The position numbers and the translations under genes were made by a program. Source: Leuctra nigra (Eukaryota > Arthropoda > Insecta > Plecoptera > Leuctridae). Taken from it: a stretch of DNA of 64,000 nucleotides. Location: positions 56,383,411 to 56,447,410 of the forward strand of contig OW203762.1 in the NCBI GenBank assembly GCA_934045905.1, written 5' to 3'. Below are positions 24,638-36,332 of this stretch, piece after piece; position 1 is the first letter of the stretch, and every line of letters begins with the position of its first letter. The notes under the pieces are model-generated. The model had not been told where the DNA came from. It searched no databases and was given only the letters and a program-made list of their open reading frames with translations.

Positions 24638-27600
24638 GTATGTATTTAACCTACCTACCTATAACCAAAGATTAGAGATTACGGAAGATGCCAATGAGCG
24701 TGTTAAAATATTAGACGGCGTTTGGTTGAGACGTGTTGAGAATTTTCTAAGTATACCTACCTACGTTGGTAGCACCCAACGTCTATACAATACTCTCTTC
24801 TAAAGGTTGAGCCGAGCGAGGGATTTCAGTACTCGGAAGTATTCGGCTTTTCCCACTTCGTGACGTCAACACAGCTGGCAACTGCTTAATAGTCTGTATG
24901 CGCTGGCATGTGATTTAGATAGAAATGTCCTACTCCATGACGTCACGGAGTAGGACAAAGCCGAATACTTCCGAGTACTGAAATCCCTCGATCGGCTCAA
25001 CCTTTAGAAGAGAGTATTGTATAGACGTTGGGTAGCACCAATGGTAGCACGTCTGACCAGGAGAGAGCACTGCTATCAATCGCTCCCCTTGCCCTTCGCC
25101 TATCACTAGTAGGCCTTCCCTACACTAACCACGTATACCTACCACGCACTTTCAATCCGCATTGAATCCGCTTTAATTAAATCGGTTTGACTTTAAACCT
25201 GTCTGTGATATACACATCGAATTTAACTCCATTCGCATTCGATTCAATTCACTTCTGAAAGCGACCTGGAAGTTTCAAATCAATTTGAAATGGTGTAATA
25301 TACCTACCTACAGTTCCATTCGCATTCAATCCGCATTGAAGATGTGCGCGCATTCGTTCCCACGCAGAAACGTCGTCAAGCAATCTGTGATTAGCTGTCT
25401 TTTACTTGATTGTCTTTTGTTTTGTTTTACTTGTTTTTGCAGATAAAATTTTCTATAATGAATGATATATTTAATGTGAGATCAACTTTGAGCGTCTAGG
25501 AAGTATTGTTTCTTACACAAATCATTTAATGCAACCACATACTTTTAGCTTTGACGGAAAACGGTAAGAATGCTTCTATTTCCTTCCTGGCGGGAAATTT
25601 GATCTCAATCTGATTTGAATCTCGAGCTTGCGTGATAGACGGCAAACCGATTTGAGTCAAACCGATTGGGCAAAGCGGATTCAATGCGGTTTGAAAGTGC
25701 GTGGTATGCGTACGTGGTTACTGTTGCAATATCGTGAAGTTACTAGCTACCTACGCACTCCGTTTAGACCGGTTTTCGCCCGCCGGCATGTCGAGAGCTC
25801 CACAATATTCACCACCTCAGAAACCTACAGTACTTTTTAAGCCAGGTCAAGAATTTTTAGTTTTTACCAAAAATAGTCTTTTACCATCAATTGACTGAAA
25901 AAGTATTTGGCCCATTCCTGGTGTTGACATTGTATGCCATAATGCCTGTTTTTAATTAGGTACCTATTATTTTAAATTTAATAACTGTAGGTATTTAGTT
26001 ACTGAAATTAATGTTTGTTTTCAGTGTGATGATAAGCGAGTTTCCCGTAATCATGGATCCCTACAGCGATTGGACGATGGAAGTTTTGTTTTAGAAGCTG
26101 TAAGTGACATTCCATATTGCTATCGAATCATTCTGAGTGATTTAATGTGCCGGTGATCCATGATAAATAAAACTACTTTTAATTATGTTTATGAATATTT
26201 TGAAAAACAAATACCTACAGTGATGCGTTTGCTGGCAGCAAGAATAGGTTAAACAAACCCCATAAAACTATGTGGCACTGCCAGTTACAAACTTAATAAT
26301 GTAAACAAAACAGCCTTACATCTGCAGGATTTCTGCTGGTGGGGGGAGGGGGGGGGGGGGGGCGCAAGGCAAGGGCCAAAATTTTCCTCGTGTTAAGGGG
26401 GTGTGTGGGGGGCGCACCATATACCTTGGGGCGGCCCCGCAGGGTGATTTTTGGTTTACACTTTGAAATCAATTTTGAGACGTTATGATGTTTATTTTGT
26501 TAAAATGTTATTTGTTAAAAATGTTAAAATAGGTATAATATTTCTTAAAATGTGACACTTTGCGGTGGTGAAGGGCACTTCGCCCCGCAGGGTTTTTTCT
26601 GGTTTTTTGACACTTAGAAATAATTTTTTTTTTTGCTACGAAATGAAACTATACGTAAAACACCACAAAAATGTTATGTTTTCCTGACATCCAGTCAGGA
26701 AAACTACACAGCCATAACAGTAGTTGCTATAATTTGCTTCTAGCTAAATTTGCAAATATCTTGTACCTACCTACCTAAGATTTTACAATAACTATAACAA
26801 GGTTAACCCTCCATGTGCCACTGTCGATTTTTTCAACACTTCGTAAATTTGGGGCCCTAAATTTTATTTAAGGGCGCACAGAGTATTTTGTTGGTGGTTT
26901 ATTTTGTTTGTTTATACGATAAATTATTTTTGAATCAATTGATATTTTTTAAGAAAAAAATGCACTCATATGATTCTTTAGAGTGTTCTGAAACTTTTAA
27001 AATCGATCCCAATATTGTTGAAGAATTATTTCATCTTCAAATTAATTTTCCAAATTATATCCACATTTCTGCTAAATAGGGATGGCACTATGCACTTTTT
27101 AGCCCTGGCACTTGTAGGGTTAACAAACGTATAGGCTGAGATACTGTACGTGTCCCATCTAAAAAGTAAATTTGTTTTTCAGCACAACACGAACCCATGT
27201 TTTTACAAGGCACAAGATCAAGATGCATATGCTATTTTAATGAAGGGACAGAAAAAGACTTTGTTTATTGGGGATGAGTTTTCGCTGTTACCACACAGCT
27301 TTTGCTATCAGTTAGCTGTTAAAAAAGAAGCGATGTTCCGTGATGAAAATCCTGTTCAGAATAGTAGCAATACCATTGAAGCGACAGGTGCCATTGCTGA
27401 GTCCCCAATTAAAATGAAAAGAAAGTTGCCTCAATGGCTAAATGACCTTCCTAAAAGTGAAGACACACAGTCTACGAGCACAGTTAAGAAGAGAAAAAAA
27501 CATCAAGAAGAAAAGCTGGCCGATGCAAACATATCAAACCAAAATGTTTCAGTTTCAAGAATAGATAACAGCGGTGATCAGGAGCTCGATGATACAAGAG

Positions 27601-30600
27601 TTGAACCGCATGGCAGTGACAATCAGAAGCCCGATGAAACAAGAGTTGAATCGCATGGCAGTGACAATCAGGAGCTTGATGAAACAAGAGTTGAACGACA
27701 TGGCAGTGACTATCAGGAGCCCGATGATACAAGAGTTGATGTGAAACCAGACATCCATGTCAAATGTGAAGCAGACAATGAGAATGCACAATTGAAATGT
27801 GCTACTGAACCCGAAAGTGATGTACAAGTTAAATCTGAAAATGGTTCACATACTGACGATGAAGAAGATATTGATCAGAAAACTGCACCCAATAACAGTA
27901 CAGATCAAGATCAAGGTCCGGGCAGCAGCACAGCCGCAGCTTCCAGGGATCGGTGCATCTATGGAAAAGATTGTTTCCGGTAACTATATTTGTATTTGTA
28001 TTTGTAATATATCCTGCAAATGTGCTTTGGCACGGTGGCAGTCTTTTCTTTCTTCTACTTCTTTCTTCACTTTTTCACTATCATCCTTTTATATTCCAAA
28101 AGTTCTTCAGCTTTTTTCGCTGCCTCACTTAAACTGTTCCAGTCTTTAATTGTTCTTCTTATGAAGCTGTATTTTCCTATGTCGGTCTTTGATCCTTCTA
28201 CAGTTATTTCTAACCCTCTTCGAACACTTCTCTGAACACCTCTCCCCACCCTTTCCCCCAGTTCCTCCCATCCTGTCCACCCATTCCTTACCCTAAAGAA
28301 GTTCATCAGTCTTTCATTTTTCCTTCTCTCCCCTAAATTTTCCCATCCTAATTCCTCTACCATCTCGCTGGGCCGTTCTCTTAATTTTTCAACTATCCCC
28401 TGCTCATTTCTTTCAACTCTGAAACTTTTAACTCTACCAAGAACCCTTCTCGCCGCTAATCTCTGCACCCCCTCTACTTCTTTGATTAAATTCTCATTGT
28501 ATGGATCCCAGACTGAACCAGCGTACTCAATCATCGGACGTATTAAACTTTTGTATGCTTTTTCTTTAATGTGAACCCCAGTACCATTTAGTTGTCTCAT
28601 TACAAAATTTAGAGCTTTTATTCCCTTGTTAGTAAGTGTTTTAATATGTTCTCCCCACCCTAGATTCTTGTGTATGTGTATTCCAAGATATTTGTAGGCA
28701 TCTACCTCCTCTAGTATGTTTCCTCCCAAGTTAAATTCTGTATTAAGGTCTTCTCTTCTATTTTTCCTGGTGAAATTTACTACTTTACATTTATTCACGT
28801 TCAGCCCCATTAAATTTGTTTCAACCCATGTATTTATTAAATTTAAATCCTGTTGTAGCGTCTCCTCATCGTCTTTGCCATTTATAGTTTTGTATACTAC
28901 ACAATCATCGGCAAATAGACGGATTTTTGATGTGATGCCTTGTGCCAGGTTGTTGATGAAAATGTTAAATAACAGTGGTCCCAATACACTTCCTTGTGGT
29001 ACCCCAGATGTTACTCTTATGTAGTCTGAGTACTCACTTCCGACCTTTACTTTTTGTATTCTATTGCTTAAGAAATTTTGAACCCATTTTGTGATAGTTG
29101 TATTTTGAATAACATTCTGTAATTTGGCTATTAGTTGTTTATGGGGAACTTTATCAAATGCTTTTTCGAAATCCAGAAAAATTGCAGCTATTTTCTCCCC
29201 CCTGTCCAAAGTGTCCGACAACTCCTGCACAAACCCCTGTAATTGTGTAGTGCATGAGTGTCCCTTTCGAAATCCATGCTGTCCTCTAAATAAACCCCCC
29301 CCCCCCCCCCCTTTTTCAATTATGATTTTAATTTCGGTATCAATTAATCTTTCTAATATCTTGCAGACAGCTGATGTTAGGCTAACTGGTCTATAGTTGG
29401 ATAATTTTGCCCTTTCCCCACCCTTATGAATTGGTATAATGATTGCTTTCTTCCATTCCAATGGAACTATGCCCGTATCGATTGAATTTTGAAAAATAAT
29501 AGTTAGATAAAATGAAATTTCCTTTGGTGCAATTTTTATGAAGTTGTTTGAAATTCCGTCCATGCCAGGTGCTTTGTTATTTTTTAACTTTCTAATACAA
29601 TCCTGAATAGCTACGTTCGATATATAAATTTTTTCTTTTTCTTCGTTAACTTGTAAATTATCTTCTTCGTCTTCCCCCCCTTCCCCCTCCCCATTATCTT
29701 CTTCCTTTTGAAACACTCTCTCATAAAATGTATTAAGGGCCCCCGCCTTTTCTGCACTTACGCTATGGAGTGTTCCGTTTTAACTGATTAGTGTTGGTAA
29801 ATCGTTCCCCCCCTTCTTTTGCGTATTGATGTAGTGGTACATGCTCCTCCAACTTTTATTTACATCATTTTCATCAAACATTCCCTCTAAGAATTTACTT
29901 TTAGCTTTCTTTTTTTCTTGATCTAATTCCATTTGTATTTTCCTGATCTTTTCTTTCTCACCTATAATTCCTCTCCTCTTATACATTTTCCTTCCTCTTC
30001 TTTTCAGTGACCTGATTTTCTTTTTATAATAAATAGGATCGGAATTTACTTTAATAGTTTTAAGTGGTACAAACTTTTGAATACAGTCATATATTACTGT
30101 TTTAAAACTCTCCCATTGCTGATCCGAGAACTCTGCAGCCCAATCATTCTGCCTGTTTCTCAGAAATTCTTTTATATTTTCGACATTTTCTTTCTTAAGT
30201 TGCTGTACTACCTTCCCCTCTATCTTCTCTTTCTTTATGTTGTCCCCTGCTAATATCTACTGTGCAAAACAATTATTATTGAGCGAGCGACTTTTTTTAG
30301 GTACACGGCACAACAAAATCGATGAACAAATTGGAATGACTGCTAATTATGTTTCATACCAATCAAAGCTTGTTATTATCAAATAAATTGAAATGTGAGG
30401 TTACCTACTAGAGTGAGACAAGGAGATCGCTTGGACTGACTTCTGATAGTGCGATCTAACATTTTTCAGACAATCAGATTTATTGAACGATCAATTTCAG
30501 TTTGCCAAGTGTAGTACTCTTTTGACACAGAACTCTCGTTTTTAAGTCGTACTGGGGATATACAGGTTGCACCGTTTCACTGATCGGTCTGAAATTTTGA

Positions 30601-33600
30601 CACAGTAAGGACCAACTAAACGGTTTGCAGACAAAAAAATTGTCGAAATCCGTTAATATGGTTAAAATCTTACAATTTAAATAAATAAATCCTGATTGGC
30701 TTAAAAATTAAAATGTGTCAAGCTAAAATTTTGCATGGCTATTAAGATACTAACCATTTTCTCTTATTTTGAAATAGTTGTCAAAAGTGATTAGTGATCT
30801 ACACGACACCTACTGAAATGGGAAACCACTCCACCTTGAACTGCTTGACTTTATGTACCAGCCATATTGTATTAGATTCTCATTTTCAATGAAAAGCGGA
30901 CATTTGTTGAATCAGTGGATCATATTTCAATTTAATATGGATATATGTAGGTAGGTATTGATGGGTAGCTGGGAATCCCGTGGGAATATTCCTGGGACTT
31001 TCCCAAGGTAAATATAAATTCCTCAAAGTTGGGAATTTTTTATTTAAATAAACATTACCTAGAGGTGGGTACCAGGACTTGGATTCTTATAGATTCAAAT
31101 ATGGCACAATAATATTCCAGATACACAGGATAGGGTTAGAATTAGAATCCGTAAGAGATTCACTTTCACATAACTTTTTCTCCGTTTTGAATGTACTCGC
31201 ATAAAATTCTGTATGTTAGAAATATTTGGTAATCTATCCGTTTGCTGTATAGTAGAAAGATAAAAATAAAAAAATTTGTTATTTGGAAGTTTAGGTTTTG
31301 AAATTTTTTAAAAATGATTTTTTTTTGCATGGCTGTATTTTTAATTTTAACTTTTATAATTTTGTTACAATGGAAAGAAATTTGAGCTAAATTTTACCCA
31401 CTATGCGCGATTTGTACCTACCTACTTGATATTTTAGTGCGGTCGTGTGAACTGGTGAACTAAATTGTCAAATATTCCAAAATTCGAAATCTTATTTTAT
31501 TTTTATTTTTTTCTGCAACTGCGTTTGAACTAGAGGTCGGATTCGGGTAATGTTTTGTACCTGGGTACCCGCTTTAATTACCCGGGTAATAAATAACTAA
31601 ACATTTTTTTTTGTGTAAAATGCATTGAATTTTTTTTGCACTGAGCCTGCCGCATTATCCGAGTCCTTGGGGAGAGATACACAACGTCCATACAATGAAA
31701 GGTTGAAAACAAGGTATATCTTGCCTGCATCCCCTCCATCATCAATCCTTCACCAGTATTCTGATGAAATTAGGTACAAACAATGAATTTACAAACCAGG
31801 TATTGGTTGGGATAACTATTGAGATTTGGGAAATATGAATAAATATTACATTCAGTTTACTTAAATACAAACAATGCAGCTGGTGATTAAGTGGCAGCTA
31901 ATGCAAAAATAATAATAAACCTAAAAACTAAAAAAAAAAAAAAAAAAAAACTTTTTGATACCCGTGTACCCGCTATTAGTACCCAGGTAATGGCGTACCC
32001 GGGTACCCTAACTGACCTCTAGTTTGAACTATGAATTATGAATAAATAATAATAATCCTTCGCCCGGTTCCATAGTTGGGTCTGTTATTATGAATAACAA
32101 ATCAATTATCAATAAGTACTTTTGTTTAACTATTTTCCTATTTGTTCTGTTTAAGCGTACATTTTGTAGAATAATTATATTCCCAATATTCCCTGCCTTC
32201 AGGAATTTTCCCTGGGAATATTCCCCACAAATTTAATTCAGGGAATTTTCCCATCCTAGATACTTATGTATGTTTTCTGTGCTTTACGTATTTCTGGTTT
32301 GAGGTTTTGCACATCTGTGCTCACTCAAAAACGCATTACACTGAGCGTTTTCTTAGTTATGAAAACAAGAATTCTTGGTGTAGAACTACATTAAGTTAGT
32401 TAAAGAGGGGCAACGGTCAGAAACTAAAAATTTACCATAATTACACATCAAACAATTAATATCTGTAAGACATATGAGAAGGTACCAATCCGGTTGTGAG
32501 AGAGCAACAAATCGAAAAACGAGATTTTAATCGAAAGTAGTTCCCTACCAAAGAATTTTAGTCCCATCCCATAAGGAATAAGCTGGGCGCAAAATGTTTA
32601 TTGGGAATGCCGGAAAACCAAAATAGATAGATATAAAAGAAGCTCTGCTACATATAAATGGGAGTGTTTTCTTCATTTAATCTTTTCCAAAATTTGCTGT
32701 AAATTAACTGTTTATCTGCAAATAAATATATAAACAAATCGCTACTGTTTTATACACCAATAACGTTCCATATTTTGAGTACAGAAGGTACATTCCTGCA
32801 GATCTCCCTCCCACTCTCTGTAACTGGACCCAGTTTGTTTAGACTAAGTGCTTGGTGACACTTGAAATAGTAATAAAGTAGGTAACCATTAACTAAACAA
32901 TTTCATGCATCATCATAACACAACACATTAAATATCTATTAGAGTCTGCTCAAAGAATGTTGATACTCAAGGAAGATCAATTCTACTAGGTATGCTTATA
33001 AGCAGAATACGCGATTATATCCCGAGGCTCTAGTGACGTCATCAGCGGTTATCTATGCCCAAGTATCGGTCAACTATTCACCCTGCATTTGTTTACATAG
33101 CCAACTGATATAATTAACTGAATAATTCACTGCTCCTGGACCATACATCACCACAACCTCGGGCATAATCGCTTATGAGCATACCTAGTAGAATAGACCT
33201 TCCTTGGTTGATACCATAAGACAAATCCCATGTGAACTAATATGCAATACAGACAATAATTATTATTAATTATTAAAATACCGTTGGCACATTTGCACTT
33301 ATCAATTATCTATTAACATGGCAAGATGAAATGATGGTACTTTTTTATATTCTGACTGTTGAAGCCCTTTAATATCTCACTGTCGCATGGGAAAGTGCTC
33401 TAGAACTGGCCTTCAGTTTGAGTAAAAAAATGAAGCATCTAAGGCAGTCGTCGCTTGTTTCCATCAAAAGAATGAGTGAATATCTCACTCACTCACAAAA
33501 CAAAGAGCAGCCAAAGAGTTTTCGAATACAGTCTTGGACGGTGATAATTTGATCATTTTGCCGTGCATTCATGGATGACCTTAATTTCTAGGAAGAATCC

Positions 33601-34578
33601 CCAGCACCGTATGGATTACAGCCACCCCGGCGATGCCGACTTTGCCGTCAACGCTGATGTGCCAGAATGCCAATACGGAACCTCGTGCTACCGCAAGAAC
33701 GTGCAACATCGGAAAGACTTCAAACACACCAAGCGGATGCCGAGAGCAGCGGCTCAAGCCACTACAAGTAATGTATTTTGCACTAATTGTACCATAACAT
33801 ATCATGTTTGTACAAGATGTCAAAGATTGGATACGGAAGTCATTGATCTTACGCAGAAGGATGATGTTTAGTGGGATCGTCAGCGGGATCTGTTTTGTAT
33901 CATTTAAATATATTACCTTTATTACTTCATTTGGTACCCAATTTTGTAACGGATGGATTTAACAATAAGAATGATTGTGATGTAAGGTGAGATAATAATG
34001 CAGTGGAGGGACTGTCTTGATCACAAAATAAATTAGGAAAGGCTGGAATGCTATTTATATATCGTTGAGGGTAGTAATAATACTATCCTCAATTTTTACT
34101 AGTGTTTTATTCTTGGTTACCTACTTGCTCGCTCTACCAATACTGGCAATAAAAGTGCTGTAGTATAGCCAAGCAAGGGTATAGCTTTGTTTAGAAAATA
34201 ATGTTAGAAAATTAGTAAGTAAAGCCTAGCATTTGTAGGTATCCAGATGTTTATTCTGACAAAAGGATGAAACAAGAAAGAAAATTTCAAAATATTTTAC
34301 ATAAGTAATATTTTGCTTTGTCTGCATTGTCTTTGTAATTAAAACTTTTGTTTCGGTATAACAGCATCATGTATGTAACTGATAAAAGCATTGTCTGCTT
34401 TGTAGCCACTCGTAGGCGGGGGCAGGGAGACACTAGCTCGGAAGATGATTACGATTTGGATGATTCGTTTCTTAACGACAACAGTTCTGATGATTACCAA
34501 CCTTCTGAATCTGCTGCTTCTGAGGCAGATAGTGCAGATGAAGATAATGGCAAACACCTTCATGGTAGAGGAAGTTAA
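24539..34578 (+). CDS. APLF: APLF-like DNA double-strand-break repair factor
   Basis: The five exons are 24539-24637, 26025-26099, 27183-27979, 33592-33767 and 34406-34578; they splice in consistent phase to 439 residues (human APLF is 511). The domains are in APLF order. An FHA domain (residues 1-100: VIGRGSSLG, KRVSRNHGSL, HNTNPCFY) binds phosphorylated XRCC1/XRCC4 in the family. A Ku-binding motif follows (KRKLPQWL, residues about 137-145; human KRILPTWM). Next come 15-residue acidic repeats, then two PBZ poly(ADP-ribose)-binding zinc fingers: C316/C322/H329/H335 and C350/C356/H363/H369. The acidic tail (YDLDDSFLNDNSSDDYQP) matches the histone-chaperone tail. Together these predict a nuclear non-homologous end-joining scaffold. 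Intron 3 is filled by a LINE. Confidence 0.93.
24776..25032. mobile_element. MITE in APLF intron 1
   Basis: The ends CCAACGTCTATACAATACTC and its complement form terminal repeats of about 78 bp (24776-24853 and 24955-25032), flanked by TAGCAC-type direct repeats. The interior contains TGACGTCA-like motifs in both halves. Confidence 0.75.
25126..25720. mobile_element. Second MITE in APLF intron 1
   Basis: TAACCACGTA at 25126 and TACGTGGTTA at 25711 are the tips of inverted repeats of about 70 bp rich in CAATCCGCATTGAATCCGC motifs. The same CGCATTGAA words recur internally at 25320-25340. No coding capacity. Confidence 0.7.
26025..26099 (+). CDS. APLF: APLF-like exon 2
   Basis: This exon encodes 25 residues, CDDKRVSRNHGSLQRLDDGS..., which carry the FHA phosphothreonine-binding core (RVSRNH). 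TTTTCAG precedes it and GTAAGT follows, phase 0. Confidence 0.9.
26339..26640 (+). repeat. G-run and CCCCGCAGGG-containing repeat remnant
   Basis: An interrupted G-run (about 26339-26362) is followed by two copies of CCCCGCAGGGT-GATTTTT/TTTTTT. The same words occur inside the hAT-like element at 19579-20027, so this is probably a decayed relative. Confidence 0.4.
27183..27979 (+). CDS. APLF: APLF-like exon 3
   Basis: The exon encodes HNTNPCFYKA (FHA end) through CIYGKDCF of the first PBZ finger. The donor is CG|GTAACT at 27980. It ends in phase 2, so the Arg codon is completed by the next exon. It contains the Ku-binding motif and the four acidic 15-residue repeats. Confidence 0.9.
27560..27740 (+). 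repeat. 45-bp coding tandem repeat in APLF-like exon 3
   Basis: About four in-frame copies encode GSDNQELDETRVERH-type units (GSDNQ[EK][LP]D[ED]TRVE). Copies differ at a few positions, so copy number may vary between individuals. Confidence 0.8.
27984..30257 (-). mobile_element. LINE3: 5'-truncated non-LTR retrotransposon in APLF intron 3
   Basis: The minus-strand 3' tail is an (ACAAAT)n repeat at about 27985-28005, only about 5-10 bp past the exon 3 donor. Coding sequence runs up to about 30257 and is cut off in the linker between endonuclease and RT (KIEGKVVQQLKKENVENIKE), so no endonuclease remains. A single in-frame TAA at 29778-29780 interrupts it. A related tail fragment lies at 2259-2440. 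Confidence 0.85.
28067..29716 (-). CDS. LINE3 reverse transcriptase ORF
   Basis: The 549 residues include the RT blocks VPLEWKKAIIIPIHKGG, SNYRPVSLTSAVCKILE, QHGFRKGHSC, FLDFEKAFDKVPH, TSGVPQGSVLGPLLF and catalytic LFADDCVVYK. A thumb and C-terminal region follow (NKCKVVNFTRKN, YLGIHIHKN). A 17-base C run on the plus strand (29295-29311) encodes a poly-Gly stretch just before the QHGFRKG block without breaking the frame. Upstream, the same frame continues past one TAA (29780) to about 30257, so the start Met used here is arbitrary. Endonuclease is absent, so the copy is probably immobile. Confidence 0.85.
   Translation of the reverse strand: MFQKEEDNGEGEGGEDEEDNLQVNEEKEKIYISNVAIQDCIRKLKNNKAPGMDGISNNFIKIAPKEISFYLTIIFQNSIDTGIVPLEWKKAIIIPIHKGGERAKLSNYRPVSLTSAVCKILERLIDTEIKIIIEKGGGGGGLFRGQHGFRKGHSCTTQLQGFVQELSDTLDRGEKIAAIFLDFEKAFDKVPHKQLIAKLQNVIQNTTITKWVQNFLSNRIQKVKVGSEYSDYIRVTSGVPQGSVLGPLLFNIFINNLAQGITSKIRLFADDCVVYKTINGKDDEETLQQDLNLINTWVETNLMGLNVNKCKVVNFTRKNRREDLNTEFNLGGNILEEVDAYKYLGIHIHKNLGWGEHIKTLTNKGIKALNFVMRQLNGTGVHIKEKAYKSLIRPMIEYAGSVWDPYNENLIKEVEGVQRLAARRVLGRVKSFRVERNEQGIVEKLRERPSEMVEELGWENLGERRKNERLMNFFRVRNGWTGWEELGERVGRGVQRSVRRGLEITVEGSKTDIGKYSFIRRTIKDWNSLSEAAKKAEELLEYKRMIVKK
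30299..30517. mobile_element. MITE copy (family of 59881-60141)
   Basis: It matches 59881-60141 in the same orientation, with shared phrases CCAATCAAAGCTTGTTATTATC and ACCTACTAGAGTGAGACAA split across both. Its terminal repeats are more degraded than in the other copy. It abuts the truncated 5' end of LINE3. Confidence 0.65.
30955..32265. mobile_element. Degraded inverted-repeat element with a nested MITE
   Basis: The ends share GGGAATATTCC/GGGAATTTTCCC motifs in inverted order (about 30965-31040 and 32180-32265), suggesting an old foldback. It encloses the element at 31530-32022. The rest of APLF intron 3 between 32266 and 32966 shows nothing I can name. Confidence 0.4.
31530..32022. mobile_element. 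Nested MITE with CTAGAGGTC ends
   Basis: CTAGAGGTCGG at 31530 and GACCTCTAG ending at 32022 are inverted termini. They are flanked by TTTGAA direct repeats and by internal ACCCGGGTA-rich subterminal repeats. A poly-A run lies at 31930-31950. Confidence 0.7.
32967..33206. mobile_element. MITE with 8-bp target duplication
   Basis: The terminal repeats of about 50 bp start CAAGGAAGATCAATTCTACT. They are flanked by perfect direct repeats GTTGATAC (32959-32966 and 33207-33214), which suggests a hAT-type insertion. It contains TGACGTCA. Confidence 0.75.
33592..33767 (+). CDS. APLF: APLF-like exon 4 (PBZ zinc fingers)
   Basis: Reading from phase 2, the exon completes PBZ 1 (RKNPQHRMDYSH) and encodes PBZ 2 (CQYGTSCYRKNVQHRKDFKH). 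Both have the C-x5-C-x6-H-x5-H spacing. The acceptor is TTTCTAG and the donor GTAATG, leaving phase 1. Confidence 0.92.
34406..34578 (+). CDS. APLF: APLF-like exon 5 (acidic tail)
   Basis: After TTTGTAG the frame reads TRRRGQGDTSSEDDYDLDDSF, then an acidic Ser-rich tail ending HLHGRGS and TAA. The YDLDDSFL block matches the conserved NAP1-like histone-binding tail of APLF. Confidence 0.9.
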
Positions 34579-34865
34579 CACCTACATTCACAGTCAGTCG
34601 AGTTTCCGTTCCATTTTTACCAATCAATATTATAGTGCAAACGTTATTAAGGCAGTCAATTTTTTAAATACTTGGCCACGTCAACAAAGCTGTTGTAAAT
34701 TATTCTTGGGAAGTGCTGACTGCAAACTGACGTAATTTTACACAGATAGTTTTTCTATGCTTGAAATATGCCACAGGGTTTGTGCTACCATAGTGGCCAA
34801 GTTTGGTAAATTCTCAGGATTGAGTATTAATTTTGTAAAATTTCATTAGGTATTTTTTAATTTTG

Positions 34866-34871
34866 AATAAA
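34866..34871 (+). terminator. Candidate polyadenylation signal of APLF-like gene
   Basis: AATAAA lies 288 bases after the stop. Confidence 0.45.
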
Positions 34872-35109
34872 TCTGAAATATTTAGAAAGCTAATAAGTAT
34901 ATTACTGTTAAATATTAATATAATATCACAAGAAGAGGACTTGAGAGTAAAGAATATGTACATCATACATAGTGCCAATGGCACTAGTAGTCTCTCACTA
35001 GCCCAATTGTTGCTCTGGAATCAAAAGGAGAATACTTGATTTGTCAGCGTCGCAAGTAGGCAAGTAAGAAATTACCACAACCTCCAAAACCTCACCTATG
35101 ACAGCCTCT

Positions 35110-35572
35110 TGGTTTGCCCTACGATCACCACACTTTAAAGGGATTGGAAACGTGCTGACTAGCTCGCCATGGCTTTGGTCCCCTTGAACACAACAAGCAT
35201 AGAACAAGCGGCTGTGATGTCGCTCTAGTGACACATGTCTTTATCTCCCGCCAGAACATAATTCAAATATTCGACAATGCGCTATTATATCTAGCAGCGG
35301 CAAGCTTGAGAAGCTCTTTCAATCCTGGCGGCAATTGTGTGAATCAAATTTAAACACCTGCGCAAAGCTCCAAAAGCGTACTTTTCGAAATTTCGCGTGT
35401 CCCTGGAAGTCAGCAGGAGCAGGAAGTACGTCAGAGCAAGTAATCTATGAAAAAATCTATGGATCAGCAGACCCTGGGCTGCCTTCATTTAGCATTGGTC
35501 TTATGGGAGTGACATCACAATGCCCAGATCGTTTCCAATCCCTGTAAAGTGTGGTGATCGTAGGTTTGCCAG
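35110..35572. mobile_element. Foldback MITE between APLF and TRAX
   Basis: About 42-bp inverted ends (GGTTTGCCCTACGATCACCA at about 35111-35130 against its complement ending about 35571) enclose a non-coding interior. Confidence 0.65.
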
Positions 35573-36222
35573 TCCAGCTATATTTTTTACCTAGTCTTTT
35601 CTGAAGCCCACTACACTTTGCAATAGCCTAATTGTATTTCAGATTTTCAATCCTATTCAATTTTACTGGTTAGAAAATTAAATTCTTCAAATAATTTACT
35701 AATTCTATTTTCTTCAATTCTTAAAATACATAATTGCTTAGATAAGTTAGTATGTGGATTAGATAATAAAGTACTATTAAAATATAATTGAAGTCAATTA
35801 TAATTAAATGCATTTGTCTGTAAATAGTAAATACCAATTGGCTAGAAATATAATTAAGAAAATAGAAATTAAAATGTATCGGTTAAATTTCTATTTTATT
35901 TTTTGGAGAGCTTTCACTTCCTCATCCGATTGAATGTTGACAACTAACACAAAATGTTTACCTACTACTTAGTAGAAGTTATTGGAGAACATTACCGTAG
36001 CGTAGACGCTATTGAGAATAAAATGCCGAGTCTACGTAATAAGTATTACGAAAAAATAAAAAAAGTATTATAAAAGCCAATAGGAAAGGAGAGGTCCGAG
36101 CCAAGAAAACGCCTTTTGAAACACCTCTCCAGAATTTAAGTAAAATAGATCTTAAAACGACAAATATGGAATTAGGATAGGCGAGTTCTGAAATATTGCA
36201 TAATGTAAGAGATGTTGTAATT

Positions 36223-36228
36223 TTTATT
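36223..36228 (-). terminator. Candidate TRAX polyadenylation signal
   Basis: TTTATT on the plus strand (AATAAA on the minus) lies about 105 bases past the TRAX stop codon. Confidence 0.5.
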
Positions 36229-36332
36229 ATTCAGATCAGACAAAACAATTGTTTTACAGACTTTACTTCTTATTTTCATGTCAACAAGACTTACATTAAA
36301 ATATACATAGTTGGTTCAAATTGTTGTTGAGT

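Larger units (their letters stand above)
34579..36222 (+). other. APLF 3' UTR and convergent intergenic region
   Basis: AATAAA at 34866-34871 is a plausible APLF polyadenylation signal. The region also holds a MITE (35110-35572) and otherwise only AT-rich sequence. No gene seen. Confidence 0.6.
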
